Shown in pieces: positions 9,094-17,513 of a stretch of 64,000 nt of DNA (the first letter of the stretch is position 1; every line of letters begins with the position of its first letter). The position numbers were made by a program, and so were the translations under genes. The notes beneath the pieces are model-generated. The model was not told the DNA's origin and did no database searches. It saw only the letters and a list, made by a program, of their open reading frames with translations. The stretch spans positions 131,384-195,383 of the forward strand of contig NZ_JAYTLQ010000060.1 in assembly GCF_043729335.1 (NCBI RefSeq). The letters are read 5' to 3'. Source of the DNA: Crenothrix sp043729335 (lineage in GTDB: Bacteria > Pseudomonadota > Gammaproteobacteria > Methylococcales > Methylomonadaceae).

Positions 9094-10359
9094 ATGAAGA
9101 CTAATACCGTAAAAAAAATAAAAACAGTAGAAATTTCTCCTGATTATGCTATTGCTGCTTTAGAGTATATTATTTGTCTATCGCATTTAAGATGGGATTT
9201 TGTTTATCAACGCCCACAACACCTTATGAGTCGTTTTGCCCGCAATGCAAAAGTCTTATATTTTGAAGAGCCGATTTTTTTTGATGGCGAAACGCATTTA
9301 TCCGTTACTTTAAAAGACAGTAATCTTTCTGTGTGTACACCGTTTATTAACTACAAAGAAGAAATAAACGCTATTAAAATTCAACGGTCAATGATTAATA
9401 ATACGATTCGAAAAAATAAAATTGAAAATTATTTACTGTGGTTTTACACACCTATGGCAATGGAATTTGCCAGTCATTTAAACCCTAGCGTTACGGTTTT
9501 TGATTGTATGGACGAGCTGACGGCATTTAAATTTGCCCCACCCAAATTAGTTGACATGGAAAAACGACTGCTTAAAAAAGCGGATTTGGTTTTTACCGGC
9601 GGGCAGAGCCTTTATAATGCTAAAAAAGGACACCATCCGAACGTTTCTGCCTTTCCTTCAAGCATTGATTTCAAGCATTTTTCTAAGGCACGAAAAAGAG
9701 CACAAGAGCCTGATGATCAAATAAGAATCCCCTCTCCTAAACTCGGTTTTTTAGGTGTAATTGATGAGAGAATGGATACGCATTTATTAGCGGAAATGGC
9801 GGATTTACGCCCAGACTGGCAATTTGTAATGATTGGCCCCGTTGTAAAAATTTCCCCTGAAGATTTGCCTCGTCGTGGCAATATCCATTATCTGGGTGGA
9901 AAAGACTATAGTGAATTGCCTGATTATCTTTCAGGTTGGGACATTGCGCTGATGCCTTTTGCTATGAATGAGTCCACGCGCTTTATAAGCCCTACTAAAA
10001 CGCCAGAATATCTTGCAGCAGGAAAACCGGTTATTTCAACGCCTATACAAGATGTGGTGAGCCCATACGGTGATCAAAAGCTGGTGTGCATTGCCAAAAC
10101 GGCAGTAGAATTTATCCTTGAAGCCGAAAAAATTCTTGAAGGGCGAAATCGTAAAGAGTGGCTTAAAAAAGTAGATGAGTTTCTGGCATTAAACTCTTGG
10201 GATGATACGTTTGCAGCGATGATGGATTTAATTTCCGAAACATGCATGGAAAATAACTATTTTGCTGCAATTAAGCTGGATAGTTTCAGTATAAATTCGC
10301 TTGTACCTACTTTAAGTCGGGTAGGTTCTAGTCTTAACCAGTTACGATCAATTGAATAA
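9094..10359 (+). CDS. TuaH-like glycosyltransferase (GT-B fold)
   Basis: GT-B type glycosyltransferase, 421 aa from the chosen start. The N-terminus has WDFVYQRPQHLMSRFA, typical of the TuaH-like family that is often found near UDP-galactopyranose mutase. The C-terminal donor domain has LGFLGVIDERMD, an IALMPF stretch and SPTKTPEYLAAGKPVIS, which binds the nucleotide sugar. The frame opens at 9073, but the ribosome binding site AGGAG (9081-9085) is ideally spaced, 8 bases, only for the ATG at 9094, so that start is preferred. With glf 6 kb upstream it is a candidate galactofuranosyltransferase (inference). Confidence 0.82.
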   Translation: MKTNTVKKIKTVEISPDYAIAALEYIICLSHLRWDFVYQRPQHLMSRFARNAKVLYFEEPIFFDGETHLSVTLKDSNLSVCTPFINYKEEINAIKIQRSMINNTIRKNKIENYLLWFYTPMAMEFASHLNPSVTVFDCMDELTAFKFAPPKLVDMEKRLLKKADLVFTGGQSLYNAKKGHHPNVSAFPSSIDFKHFSKARKRAQEPDDQIRIPSPKLGFLGVIDERMDTHLLAEMADLRPDWQFVMIGPVVKISPEDLPRRGNIHYLGGKDYSELPDYLSGWDIALMPFAMNESTRFISPTKTPEYLAAGKPVISTPIQDVVSPYGDQKLVCIAKTAVEFILEAEKILEGRNRKEWLKKVDEFLALNSWDDTFAAMMDLISETCMENNYFAAIKLDSFSINSLVPTLSRVGSSLNQLRSIE

Positions 10360-10408
10360 TAATGTAATTTTTGTAAGCATAATGCGTGAATTTTCTATTT
10401 AATATCCG

Positions 10409-10430
10409 CCGATTATTTATGAATAATCGG
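10409..10430. repeat. Short perfect hairpin between convergent genes
   Basis: CCGATTATT (10409-10417) pairs with AATAATCGG (10422-10430) around a 4-base loop. It lies between the convergent glycosyltransferase and epmB genes. It may act as a weak bidirectional terminator, but no long T run follows. Confidence 0.4.
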
Positions 10431-10495
10431 TAATAGGAATCAGCGAATATTAGTTCAATAGGTTTAATAAACTGGCAAATCAACTTTAACGCGTG

Positions 10496-11518
10496 CTAAA
10501 AGATAGGCTGCTTAAATGCGGCACCTGCGCGTTCCTCAACTAATTTAGGGACTAAATAGCCAGGCAAAATAGCTTGAATTTCTTGCATAAGCGCTAAAGC
10601 CTCAATTTTAGACACTTCAAAATGCCCAGTTCCATTGGCTTTATCCAATAAGTGCAGATAATACGGGATAATACCTTGTGCAAAAAGTGCTTCATTTAAA
10701 GCGCACAGTGCTTGGCTATTATCATTAACTCCTTTTAATAATACCGCTTGATTAAACAGCGTTATTCCCTGTTTTTTTAACGCATGGCAAGCGGCTTGCG
10801 TCTCTTTGCTGAGTTCATTAGCATGATTACAGTGGGTTACCATGATGATTTGTTTACTGCTTTGCGCCAGTACGGCAATAAATTCTTCGGTGATTCTCGC
10901 CGGCAATACAATAGGCAAGCGGCTGTGTATACGTATGCGTTTAACATGGGTGATGTCATCAAATTGCTTAAAAAGCTCAGACAATCTGGCATCGCTTAAC
11001 AACAAAGGATCGCCGCCACTTAAAATTACTTCACTGATGCTGCTATTTTGCGCTATGTAATCAATAGCGGCGGCTTGTTTTTGTTTGCTCAGCTGTACAT
11101 CGGCATAAGGAAAGCTGCGGCGAAAACAATAGCGGCAGTTAATGGCACAGCTGCCGGTATTGATTAATAACACGCGCCCATAATATTTATGGATAACACC
11201 GGATTGGGTGGTTGCCGGTAAATCGCCAACCGGATCATCAGTGTAACCAGGGTAGGCAAATAGCTCATCTTCAACAGGCAACACCTGACGCAGCAAGGGA
11301 TCGTGCGGATTGCCTTTTTCCATACAGGCTGCAAAACTTAAAGGCACGCGTAAAGGGAATGCCTTAATCGCTAGCTCGGAAACCGGTAAATCGCTCGGGG
11401 ATAATTGCAAAAAAGTGCATAAGTCTGCAATGTTATTAAAGGCTTGGGCTAGCTGTTGTTGCCAATTTTTGCTAGCAAAGTCGGTGATATTTGGTGGTGG
11501 TGACATTAAGTGATTCAT
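10496..11518 (-). CDS. epmB: EF-P beta-lysylation protein EpmB (lysine 2,3-aminomutase-like)
   Basis: Radical-SAM, PLP-dependent enzyme that converts (S)-alpha-lysine to (R)-beta-lysine, the donor for EF-P modification. The radical-SAM cluster motif is C-x3-C-x2-C at Cys124, Cys128 and Cys131 (CAINCRYC). The EpmB hallmark blocks RVPLSFAACMEKGNPHDPLLRQVLP, SGGDPLLL, RIHSRLPIVLPARIT and PYYLHLLDK are present. At 340 aa it matches the E. coli protein (342). It is divergently transcribed from efp across a 73-base gap. An alternative ATG lies four codons in. Together with efp and epmA it supplies the whole lysylation pathway except the EpmC hydroxylase. Confidence 0.95.
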   Translation of the reverse strand: MNHLMSPPPNITDFASKNWQQQLAQAFNNIADLCTFLQLSPSDLPVSELAIKAFPLRVPLSFAACMEKGNPHDPLLRQVLPVEDELFAYPGYTDDPVGDLPATTQSGVIHKYYGRVLLINTGSCAINCRYCFRRSFPYADVQLSKQKQAAAIDYIAQNSSISEVILSGGDPLLLSDARLSELFKQFDDITHVKRIRIHSRLPIVLPARITEEFIAVLAQSSKQIIMVTHCNHANELSKETQAACHALKKQGITLFNQAVLLKGVNDNSQALCALNEALFAQGIIPYYLHLLDKANGTGHFEVSKIEALALMQEIQAILPGYLVPKLVEERAGAAFKQPIF

Positions 11519-11525
11519 TTTAAAG

Positions 11526-11554
11526 TTTCTATAGGTACAGGCCTACATTATAAT
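11526..11554 (+). promoter_or_regulatory. Probable sigma70 promoter of efp
   Basis: A perfect TATAAT (11549-11554) has a weak -35 match (TTTCTA, 11526-11531) at 17-base spacing. It lies 38 bases upstream of the efp start in the divergent epmB-efp gap. Confidence 0.55.
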
Positions 11555-11591
11555 GGCCGAATTTTAAATTGTTTGTTGTCTTGAGGATAAA

Positions 11592-12158
11592 ATGGCCACA
11601 TTTAGTACGAATGAGTTTAGGGCAGGCTTAAAAGTCATGTTAGATAATGACCCCTGTGCGATTATTGAAAATGAATTTGTAAAGCCTGGTAAAGGCCAGG
11701 CATTTAATCGGGTAAAAATAAGAAATTTAAAAACCGGCCGCGTTATCGAAAGAACTTTTAAATCCGGTGAATCACTGGAAGGTGCTGATGTAGTTGATGT
11801 GGAAATGCAGTATCTCTACAACGACGGAGAATACAGGCACTTTATGCAACCCGATACTTTTGAGCAATATCAGGCCAATGAAATTATTGTTGGCGATGCG
11901 GCGTTATGGCTAAAAGATCAGGATTCCTGTACGGTTACTTTATGGAATGATGCGCCTTTAGCAGTGGTTCCGGTTAATTTTGTTGAATTAAAAATTGTCG
12001 AAACTGATCCGGGTGTGCGTGGTGATACCTCTGGCGGTGGTGGTAAACCGGCTAAACTGGAAACCGGTGCGGTGGTTAGAGTGCCGTTATTTGTACAAAC
12101 CGATGAAGTTATTAAGGTGGATACCCGTACCGGTGAATATATTTCCCGGGTAAAATAG
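11592..12158 (+). CDS. efp: Elongation factor P
   Basis: Translation factor that rescues ribosomes stalled at polyproline stretches. It is 188 aa, the same length as E. coli EF-P, and highly similar throughout (FVKPGKGQAF, YLYNDGEYRHFM, GDTSGGGGKPA, GEYISRVK at the C-terminus). Lys34 in KPGKGQ is the residue modified with beta-lysine in the EpmA/EpmB branch, which agrees with the neighbours on both sides. The SD sequence GAGG (11583-11586) precedes the ATG by 5 bases. Its stop codon overlaps the epmA GTG start by one base, so the two are translationally coupled. Confidence 0.98.
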   Translation: MATFSTNEFRAGLKVMLDNDPCAIIENEFVKPGKGQAFNRVKIRNLKTGRVIERTFKSGESLEGADVVDVEMQYLYNDGEYRHFMQPDTFEQYQANEIIVGDAALWLKDQDSCTVTLWNDAPLAVVPVNFVELKIVETDPGVRGDTSGGGGKPAKLETGAVVRVPLFVQTDEVIKVDTRTGEYISRVK

Positions 12159-13141
12159 TGTCCCAATCATGGCGCCCTAGCTGTTCTTTAGAATTATTGG
12201 CACTAAGGGCGCAGATGCTTCAGGAAATACGGCAGTTTTTTTTGCTGCGGTCTGTGCTGGAAGTAGAAACACCGTTGATGTCTCATGCTGTGGGTACTGA
12301 TCCGCAGCTGGCATTTTTTAGCACGCAATACCGTGCGGTACCTGTGCAGCAAACTTTGTTTTTGCAGACATCGCCGGAGTTTGCCATGAAGCGTTTGCTG
12401 GCGGCGGGCAGTGGTTCTATTTATCAAATTTGTAAAGCCTTTAGAAACGGTGAGTCCGGTCGTTTTCATAATCCGGAATTTACTTTGTTGGAATGGTATC
12501 GGGTCGGTTTTAGTTTGCCTATGTTAATGGCTGAAATTAACGAATTAATAGCGCAGTTATTTCGTCAGCAAAGTAAGCCTTTGGCAGAAACACAGCGCTT
12601 TAGCTATCAAGTTATCTTTAAGTATTATACGGGCCTGGATGCTTTAAATTTTGACTATGAAGATTACTGCCGTTATGCGTTGGAGTATCAATGCCCTGAA
12701 GCGGTTACGCTATGCGCTAAAGATCATGGTTTATGGCTGGATTTTTTGTTTAGCCACCACGTTCAGCCTTATCTGGGACCAAACCGTCTGTGTATGGTTT
12801 ATGATTATCCAGCGTGTCAATCATCGTTGGCGCGCATCAAACCAGATAATCCGAGCGTTGTTGAGCGGGTGGAGCTATTTATTAATGGCATAGAGCTGGG
12901 TAATGGTTATGGCGAATTAACCGATGCTAAAGAACAGGATAAGCGTTTTAATGATGAAATTGCTATTAGGCAACAACAAAATCTGCCCGAAAGTATTAAA
13001 AATCAGTACTTAATTGACGCATTAACGGTAGGATTGCCTGAATGTTCGGGCATTGCCATAGGTTTGGATCGCTTGCTCATGGTATTATCGGAAAGTCCAT
13101 CCATTGCGGATGTATTAAGCTTCCCCACGCGCACGGCTTAA
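12158..13141 (+). CDS. epmA: EF-P--(R)-beta-lysine ligase EpmA
   Basis: Class II lysyl-tRNA-synthetase-like enzyme without an anticodon-binding domain; it ligates beta-lysine to Lys34 of EF-P. Class II motif 2 (FRNGESGRFHNPEFTLLEWYR, about residues 94-114) and motif 3 (GIAIGLDRLLMVL, near residue 301) are intact. The 327-aa length matches E. coli EpmA (325). Translation begins at a GTG that overlaps the efp TAG stop (TAGTG). It shares the efp promoter and completes the epmB-efp-epmA module. Confidence 0.95.
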   Translation: MSQSWRPSCSLELLALRAQMLQEIRQFFLLRSVLEVETPLMSHAVGTDPQLAFFSTQYRAVPVQQTLFLQTSPEFAMKRLLAAGSGSIYQICKAFRNGESGRFHNPEFTLLEWYRVGFSLPMLMAEINELIAQLFRQQSKPLAETQRFSYQVIFKYYTGLDALNFDYEDYCRYALEYQCPEAVTLCAKDHGLWLDFLFSHHVQPYLGPNRLCMVYDYPACQSSLARIKPDNPSVVERVELFINGIELGNGYGELTDAKEQDKRFNDEIAIRQQQNLPESIKNQYLIDALTVGLPECSGIAIGLDRLLMVLSESPSIADVLSFPTRTA

Positions 13142-13170
13142 GCTGCATATAATGTTTATCGTGTTATACT
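13142..13170 (+). promoter_or_regulatory. Possible promoter of the bamA operon
   Basis: Two -10-like hexamers occur in the 69-base gap between epmA and bamA: TATAAT (13148-13153) and TATACT (13165-13170). The -35 match for the second is poor, so the assignment is tentative. Confidence 0.35.
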
Positions 13171-13210
13171 CGCGCCCTTTTAAGGGTTGTAAATCAACTC
13201 TTGTTTTTAA

Positions 13211-15649
13211 ATGCTGACTATGAAATCAAATATCTTTGCTCGCGTGTTGTTGCTGTGTTTATTTGTTTCGCAAGTGGTTAAAAGTGAAGATGAATTTGTC
13301 GTTCGAGATATTAAAGTTAATGGCTTGCAACGCATTTCTCAAGGCACGGTTTTTAACTATTTACCTGTAAATGTTGGCGAGCGTTTTTCTTTAGATAATG
13401 TAGGGCCTGCTATTAAGGCGCTTTTTAAAACCGGTTTTTTTAAGGATGTTTCTTTGGAGCGGGACGGTTCTACATTGGTGGTTAATGTAGTCGAGCGTCC
13501 GTCCATTGCAAAAATAATTATTGAAGGTAATAAAGACCTTAGCAAAGAAGATTTAACAAAAGCGTTAGATAAAATCGGGCTTTCAGAAGGCAAAGTATTT
13601 GACCGACAAATTTTAGATAAAGTGCAGCTGGAATTAAATCGTCAGTATTTAAGTCACGGTAAGTACGGTTTAAAAATTAAAACCGAAGTAGCCAATCTTA
13701 CCCGTAACCGCATTGGCATTCATATTAAAATTTCAGAAGGCCGCGTCACTAAGATTAAACAGATTAATATTGTTGGCAATACGGTTTATGATGACAAAAT
13801 CTTGTTAAGGAATTTTGAGCTCAGTACCTCTAATTTGTTGTCGTTTTATACTAAGAATGACCAATATTCCAAACAAAAGCTTTCGGCGGATTTGGAAACT
13901 TTGCGTTCATATTATCTTGACCGTGGTTATATCAATTTTGCGATTGAATCCACGCAAGTAGCGATTACGCCAGATAAAAAAGATATTTACGTCACCATTA
14001 ATGTTAAAGAAGGTGATGTTTTCAAAGTAGAAAAAGTAAAATTAGCCGGTAATTTAGTCGTTAAACCTGAGGAATTGGTAAAGTTAGTGAGTATTGGCCC
14101 CGAAGAAGTTTTTTCCAGAAAAAGCGCCACGGAAACTCAAAAAGCTTTGCAAGACCGTTTGGGTGATGAGGGTTACGCATTTGCCAATGTCAATATGGTA
14201 CCGGAAATCAACGAAGCTAAAAGAACAGTTGATATGACGTTTTTTGTCGATCCAGGCAAGCGTGTTTACGTACGCCACATTAATATGAAAGGCAATACCA
14301 AAACCCGTGATGAAGTATTGCGGCGCGAAATGCGGCAAATGGAATCCAGTTGGGCATCGGGTTCAAAAATAGAACGTTCTAAAACGCGTTTAGAGCGCCT
14401 GGGTTATTTTGAATCGGTTAATGTCGAAACACCGCCTGTTCCGGGTACAGCGGATCAGATTGATGTCAATTATTCTGTGGTTGAAAAAGCATCAGGTAAT
14501 CTGTCAGCAGGGATTGGTTTTTCGCAGGTACAAGGCATAGTCATTAATGCTAATGTGTCACAAGACAATGTGTTTGGTTCCGGTAAGCGCGTTAATCTGG
14601 CGTTTAATAACAGTAATTATGCGACCAATTATCAGTTTGGATTTTATAACCCCTACTTTACACCAGACGGTATTAGTTTGGGTTATAACATAGGGTATTC
14701 ACAGCGTAATGCCGGCCAAGTCAATATTGCCAATTATTCAACTGACGTGTTGAATGCTGGTGTCGATTTGGGTATTCCGTTGAATGAATTTGATCAATTA
14801 AGATTAGGGTTTGATGTCAAGCATACTACCCTTAAACTTCCCGATGATACTTTGACTGATTTCTCCTGTCCGGGGCCAGGGATATACTGTAAAGGTGACG
14901 AGGAATTCCAGTATCGGCTTGAATCACCCAATACCTCCGATGAAATTAGTGACTTTAAGAAAAAAGAAGGTAGCAAGTTTTTGACCTTCTCGCCTTCGAT
15001 AGGTTGGACACACGATACGCTTAACCGCGCTATTTTTCCTACTAAAGGCGGACAACAACGGTTTTCTGCGTTGGCGACTATTCCTGGCAGTGATTTGCAA
15101 TACTATAAAGTCAGTTACAAACATCAATTGTATTTGCCCCTGGCAAGAGACTTAACCTTAAGAATGCAAGCGGAAATTGCCCACGGCGATGGTTATGGTA
15201 GTACCGATGGCTTGCCTTTTTTCGAAAATTATTTTGGCGGCGGTACCGGTTCAGTGCGTGGCTTTAGAAATAACACGCTGGGTGCAAGAGGAACACTTAC
15301 CACAGATTGTATCACTGGCCAACCAAATCTAAAATGTGATACCGACCCTATTAAAGCCTCTGGTAGGCCACTGGGTGGTTCTAATAAACTCATTGCCAAT
15401 GTGGAGTTGTTTTTCCCCGTACCATTTTTTTCTGAAACCAAGTCGGTTCGGTTAGGCACTTTTTTTGATGCAGGTCGTATTGACAATAGTTTTGGTGTCA
15501 ATCATTTAAAATATTCTGCCGGTATCTCTGGGGAATGGTTATCGCCTTTTGGTGCCTTGTCCGTGAGTGCAGCTTATCCTTTAAATGTGGATAAGGCGGC
15601 GGGCGATCAGTCGCAAATATTTCAATTTAACTTTGGCCAAAATTTTTAG
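13211..15649 (+). CDS. bamA: Outer membrane protein assembly factor BamA
   Basis: Central component of the BAM complex that folds beta-barrel proteins into the outer membrane. It starts with a signal peptide of about 25 residues (cleavage near VVKSED). Five POTRA domains follow, up to about residue 425, with motifs such as FVVRDIKVNGLQRIS and VYVRHINMKGNTKTRDEVLRREM. The C-terminal 16-strand barrel contains the conserved loop-6 motif VRGFRNNTLG. It ends in a terminal Phe (FNFGQNF), the outer membrane targeting signal. At 812 aa it matches E. coli (810). An in-frame ATG three codons downstream is an equally good start. skp follows 94 bases later, as in other gammaproteobacteria. Confidence 0.97.
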   Translation: MLTMKSNIFARVLLLCLFVSQVVKSEDEFVVRDIKVNGLQRISQGTVFNYLPVNVGERFSLDNVGPAIKALFKTGFFKDVSLERDGSTLVVNVVERPSIAKIIIEGNKDLSKEDLTKALDKIGLSEGKVFDRQILDKVQLELNRQYLSHGKYGLKIKTEVANLTRNRIGIHIKISEGRVTKIKQINIVGNTVYDDKILLRNFELSTSNLLSFYTKNDQYSKQKLSADLETLRSYYLDRGYINFAIESTQVAITPDKKDIYVTINVKEGDVFKVEKVKLAGNLVVKPEELVKLVSIGPEEVFSRKSATETQKALQDRLGDEGYAFANVNMVPEINEAKRTVDMTFFVDPGKRVYVRHINMKGNTKTRDEVLRREMRQMESSWASGSKIERSKTRLERLGYFESVNVETPPVPGTADQIDVNYSVVEKASGNLSAGIGFSQVQGIVINANVSQDNVFGSGKRVNLAFNNSNYATNYQFGFYNPYFTPDGISLGYNIGYSQRNAGQVNIANYSTDVLNAGVDLGIPLNEFDQLRLGFDVKHTTLKLPDDTLTDFSCPGPGIYCKGDEEFQYRLESPNTSDEISDFKKKEGSKFLTFSPSIGWTHDTLNRAIFPTKGGQQRFSALATIPGSDLQYYKVSYKHQLYLPLARDLTLRMQAEIAHGDGYGSTDGLPFFENYFGGGTGSVRGFRNNTLGARGTLTTDCITGQPNLKCDTDPIKASGRPLGGSNKLIANVELFFPVPFFSETKSVRLGTFFDAGRIDNSFGVNHLKYSAGISGEWLSPFGALSVSAAYPLNVDKAAGDQSQIFQFNFGQNF

Positions 15650-15743
15650 TGGGTATAGTTTTGGTTTAAAACCTATATCTTCTACACTTTGAAGCGTATC
15701 AGTCACTATTTATTTAAATTTATTTATCTTTGGAGAATCATTA

Positions 15744-16247
15744 ATGATGAAAACGAAAATTGCTTTATTTTTGGGTTTGGCCCTGACGGCAACGGCCAGT
15801 ATGGCAGAATTAAAAATCGGCGTTGTTAATATCAATGCCGTGCTTGAAAAATCCACACAATTTGAAGAAGCCAAACGCCGTATGGATCAAAAGTTTTTAC
15901 CGCGCAAAAAACAACTGGAGTCACAACAAAGCGAAATTCAAACGATGGATGAGAAATTATCCAAAGACGCTTCAGTAATGGGTGATGCAGAACGCCGTAA
16001 AATGGAAAAAGAAATTCAAAACAAAGTCAGAGATGCCAAAAGAGCGCAGCAGGAATTTATGGAAGATTTCAATGCAAGCCGCAACGAAGAATTAGGCAAA
16101 GTACAGCGCCATATTCTGGAAGCTATACGCGCTATTGCTAAAGATGACAAGTTTGATTTGTTATTGACAGAAGGTGTCATTTATTCTAATCAGGATATTG
16201 ATGTGACCGCACAAGTTCAGAAAAAACTTGCGACTATGCCGAAATAA
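15744..16247 (+). CDS. skp: Periplasmic chaperone Skp/OmpH
   Basis: Trimeric holdase that carries unfolded outer membrane proteins to BamA. A clear signal peptide (cleavage after ATASMA, about residue 21) leads into the family start ELKIGVVNINAVLEKS. The middle is highly charged, helical and coiled-coil (about residues 45-125), forming the tentacles. GGAG (15732-15735) is well spaced for the ATG at 15744; a second ATG follows immediately. The length of 167 aa is normal. It lies between bamA and fabZ; lpxD, usual between skp and fabZ in E. coli, is not here. Confidence 0.93.
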   Translation: MMKTKIALFLGLALTATASMAELKIGVVNINAVLEKSTQFEEAKRRMDQKFLPRKKQLESQQSEIQTMDEKLSKDASVMGDAERRKMEKEIQNKVRDAKRAQQEFMEDFNASRNEELGKVQRHILEAIRAIAKDDKFDLLLTEGVIYSNQDIDVTAQVQKKLATMPK

Positions 16248-16296
16248 CCGCTACAGCCTTTTTGTTTTTGAACACACTACTCACTCCATAACAAAT

Positions 16297-16746
16297 ATGT
16301 CTATTAAGCTGGATATTTTACAAATTCAAGCCTTTTTATCACACCGCTACCCCTTTTTACTGATTGATAGGGTAGTTGAGTGCGAACCTGGGGTGCGACT
16401 TTTAGGATTAAAAAACGTTACCTATAACGAGCCGTATTTTCAAGGTCACTTTCCACAAAAGCCGATTATGCCGGGTGTACTGATTCTGGAAGCGCTGGCA
16501 CAAGCTACAGGTTTACTGGCATCGGAAACAGCAGGCGATGAGTTGGCGGGTATGATCTATTACTTGGTAGGTATTGATAAGGCGAAATTCAAACGGCCGG
16601 TAGTACCTGGGGATCAGCTCATGCTGGAAGCGAAATTTGTTAAAAGCAAGCGTAATATCTGGGCGTTTGAATGCCGAGCAGAGGTCGATGGTGAATTTGT
16701 CGCCAGTGCTGAAATCAGATGTGCAGCGGTAGTACAGAAGCCTTGA
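16297..16746 (+). CDS. fabZ: 3-hydroxyacyl-ACP dehydratase FabZ
   Basis: Hot-dog-fold dehydratase of type II fatty acid synthesis; it removes water from 3-hydroxyacyl-ACP. Catalytic His51 (GHFPQKPIMPG) and Glu65 (LILEALAQ) are present, as is the N-terminal LSHRYPFLLIDRV. The frame is open back to 16228, overlapping skp, but the ATG at 16297 gives the expected 149 aa and begins at the conserved region, so it is chosen. The stop overlaps the putative TTG start of lpxA (TTGA), indicating coupling. Its substrate, 3-hydroxyacyl-ACP, is shared with LpxA. Confidence 0.95.
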   Translation: MSIKLDILQIQAFLSHRYPFLLIDRVVECEPGVRLLGLKNVTYNEPYFQGHFPQKPIMPGVLILEALAQATGLLASETAGDELAGMIYYLVGIDKAKFKRPVVPGDQLMLEAKFVKSKRNIWAFECRAEVDGEFVASAEIRCAAVVQKP

Positions 16747-17513
16747 TTCATTCAACAGCCATTATAGATAGCAATGCCGAAGTGGCTGCTGATGTTAGCA
16801 TCGGTGCTTTTTCGGTGATAGGCGCCCATGTAAAAATCGGCTCAGGCACGGTGATAGGTCCGCATGTTGTCATCAATGGTCCCACGGCCATTGGTCAGCA
16901 TAATCATATCTATCAATTCAGTTCCATTGGGGAAGATCCTCAAGACAAGAAATACGACCATGAAATAACCCGTCTTGAGATTGGTGATAGAAATATTATT
17001 CGTGAATTTTCTTCTATGCACAGAGGGACGATACAGGATCATAGTGTTACTCAAATTGGTAACGACAACCTGTTTATGGCCTATACCCATGTTGCCCACG
17101 ATTGCGTGATTGGTAATCATGTCATCATGGCGAACGGGGCATCCCTTGCAGGCCATGTGCGTTTGAGCAATCATGCTATTTTGGGTGGCTTTACCTTGGT
17201 GCACCAATTTACCAAGATAGGCCAGTACAGCTTTGCCGCTATGGGCAGTGCCATTACGCAAGATATACCGCCATTTGTGATGGTAGGTGGTAAACCCACT
17301 AGGCCGCACGGCATCAATTCTGTGGGAATGGAGCGTAATGGTATTTCAGCTGAGGATATACGCTTGATCAGAAAAGCTTATAAAATGATTTATAAAATGA
17401 ACCTGCGCCTGGAAGATGCTATAGATCAGATGGAAGATTTAGCTGGAGACAGTAAAGAACTGTCTGATATGGTTAGTTTTTTGCGCAATGTCAGCCGAGG
17501 CATCTTGCGTTAA
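16743..17513 (+). CDS. lpxA: UDP-N-acetylglucosamine O-acyltransferase LpxA
   Basis: First enzyme of lipid A synthesis; a trimeric left-handed beta-helix acyltransferase. Hexapeptide repeats run from about residue 5 to 180, the C-terminal helices are intact, and catalytic His119 sits in THVAHDCVIG. The TTG at 16743, overlapping the fabZ stop, gives 256 aa beginning MIHSTAIID, like Pseudomonas LpxA (258). A GTG at 16719 would add eight poorly conserved residues. At the position of the acyl-chain ruler (E. coli Gly173, Pseudomonas Met169) this protein has Met167 (AAMGSA), suggesting use of a C10 rather than a C14 acyl chain. lpxB does not follow. Confidence 0.95.
   Translation: MIHSTAIIDSNAEVAADVSIGAFSVIGAHVKIGSGTVIGPHVVINGPTAIGQHNHIYQFSSIGEDPQDKKYDHEITRLEIGDRNIIREFSSMHRGTIQDHSVTQIGNDNLFMAYTHVAHDCVIGNHVIMANGASLAGHVRLSNHAILGGFTLVHQFTKIGQYSFAAMGSAITQDIPPFVMVGGKPTRPHGINSVGMERNGISAEDIRLIRKAYKMIYKMNLRLEDAIDQMEDLAGDSKELSDMVSFLRNVSRGILR

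Noticed and set aside
16228..16296. N-terminal extension of FabZ overlapping skp
   Set aside because: The extra 23 residues are not FabZ-like; the ATG at 16297 matches the family start.
16842..17309. 155-aa minus-strand ORF inside lpxA
   Set aside because: It is fully antisense to conserved lpxA and shows no domain or signal of its own.
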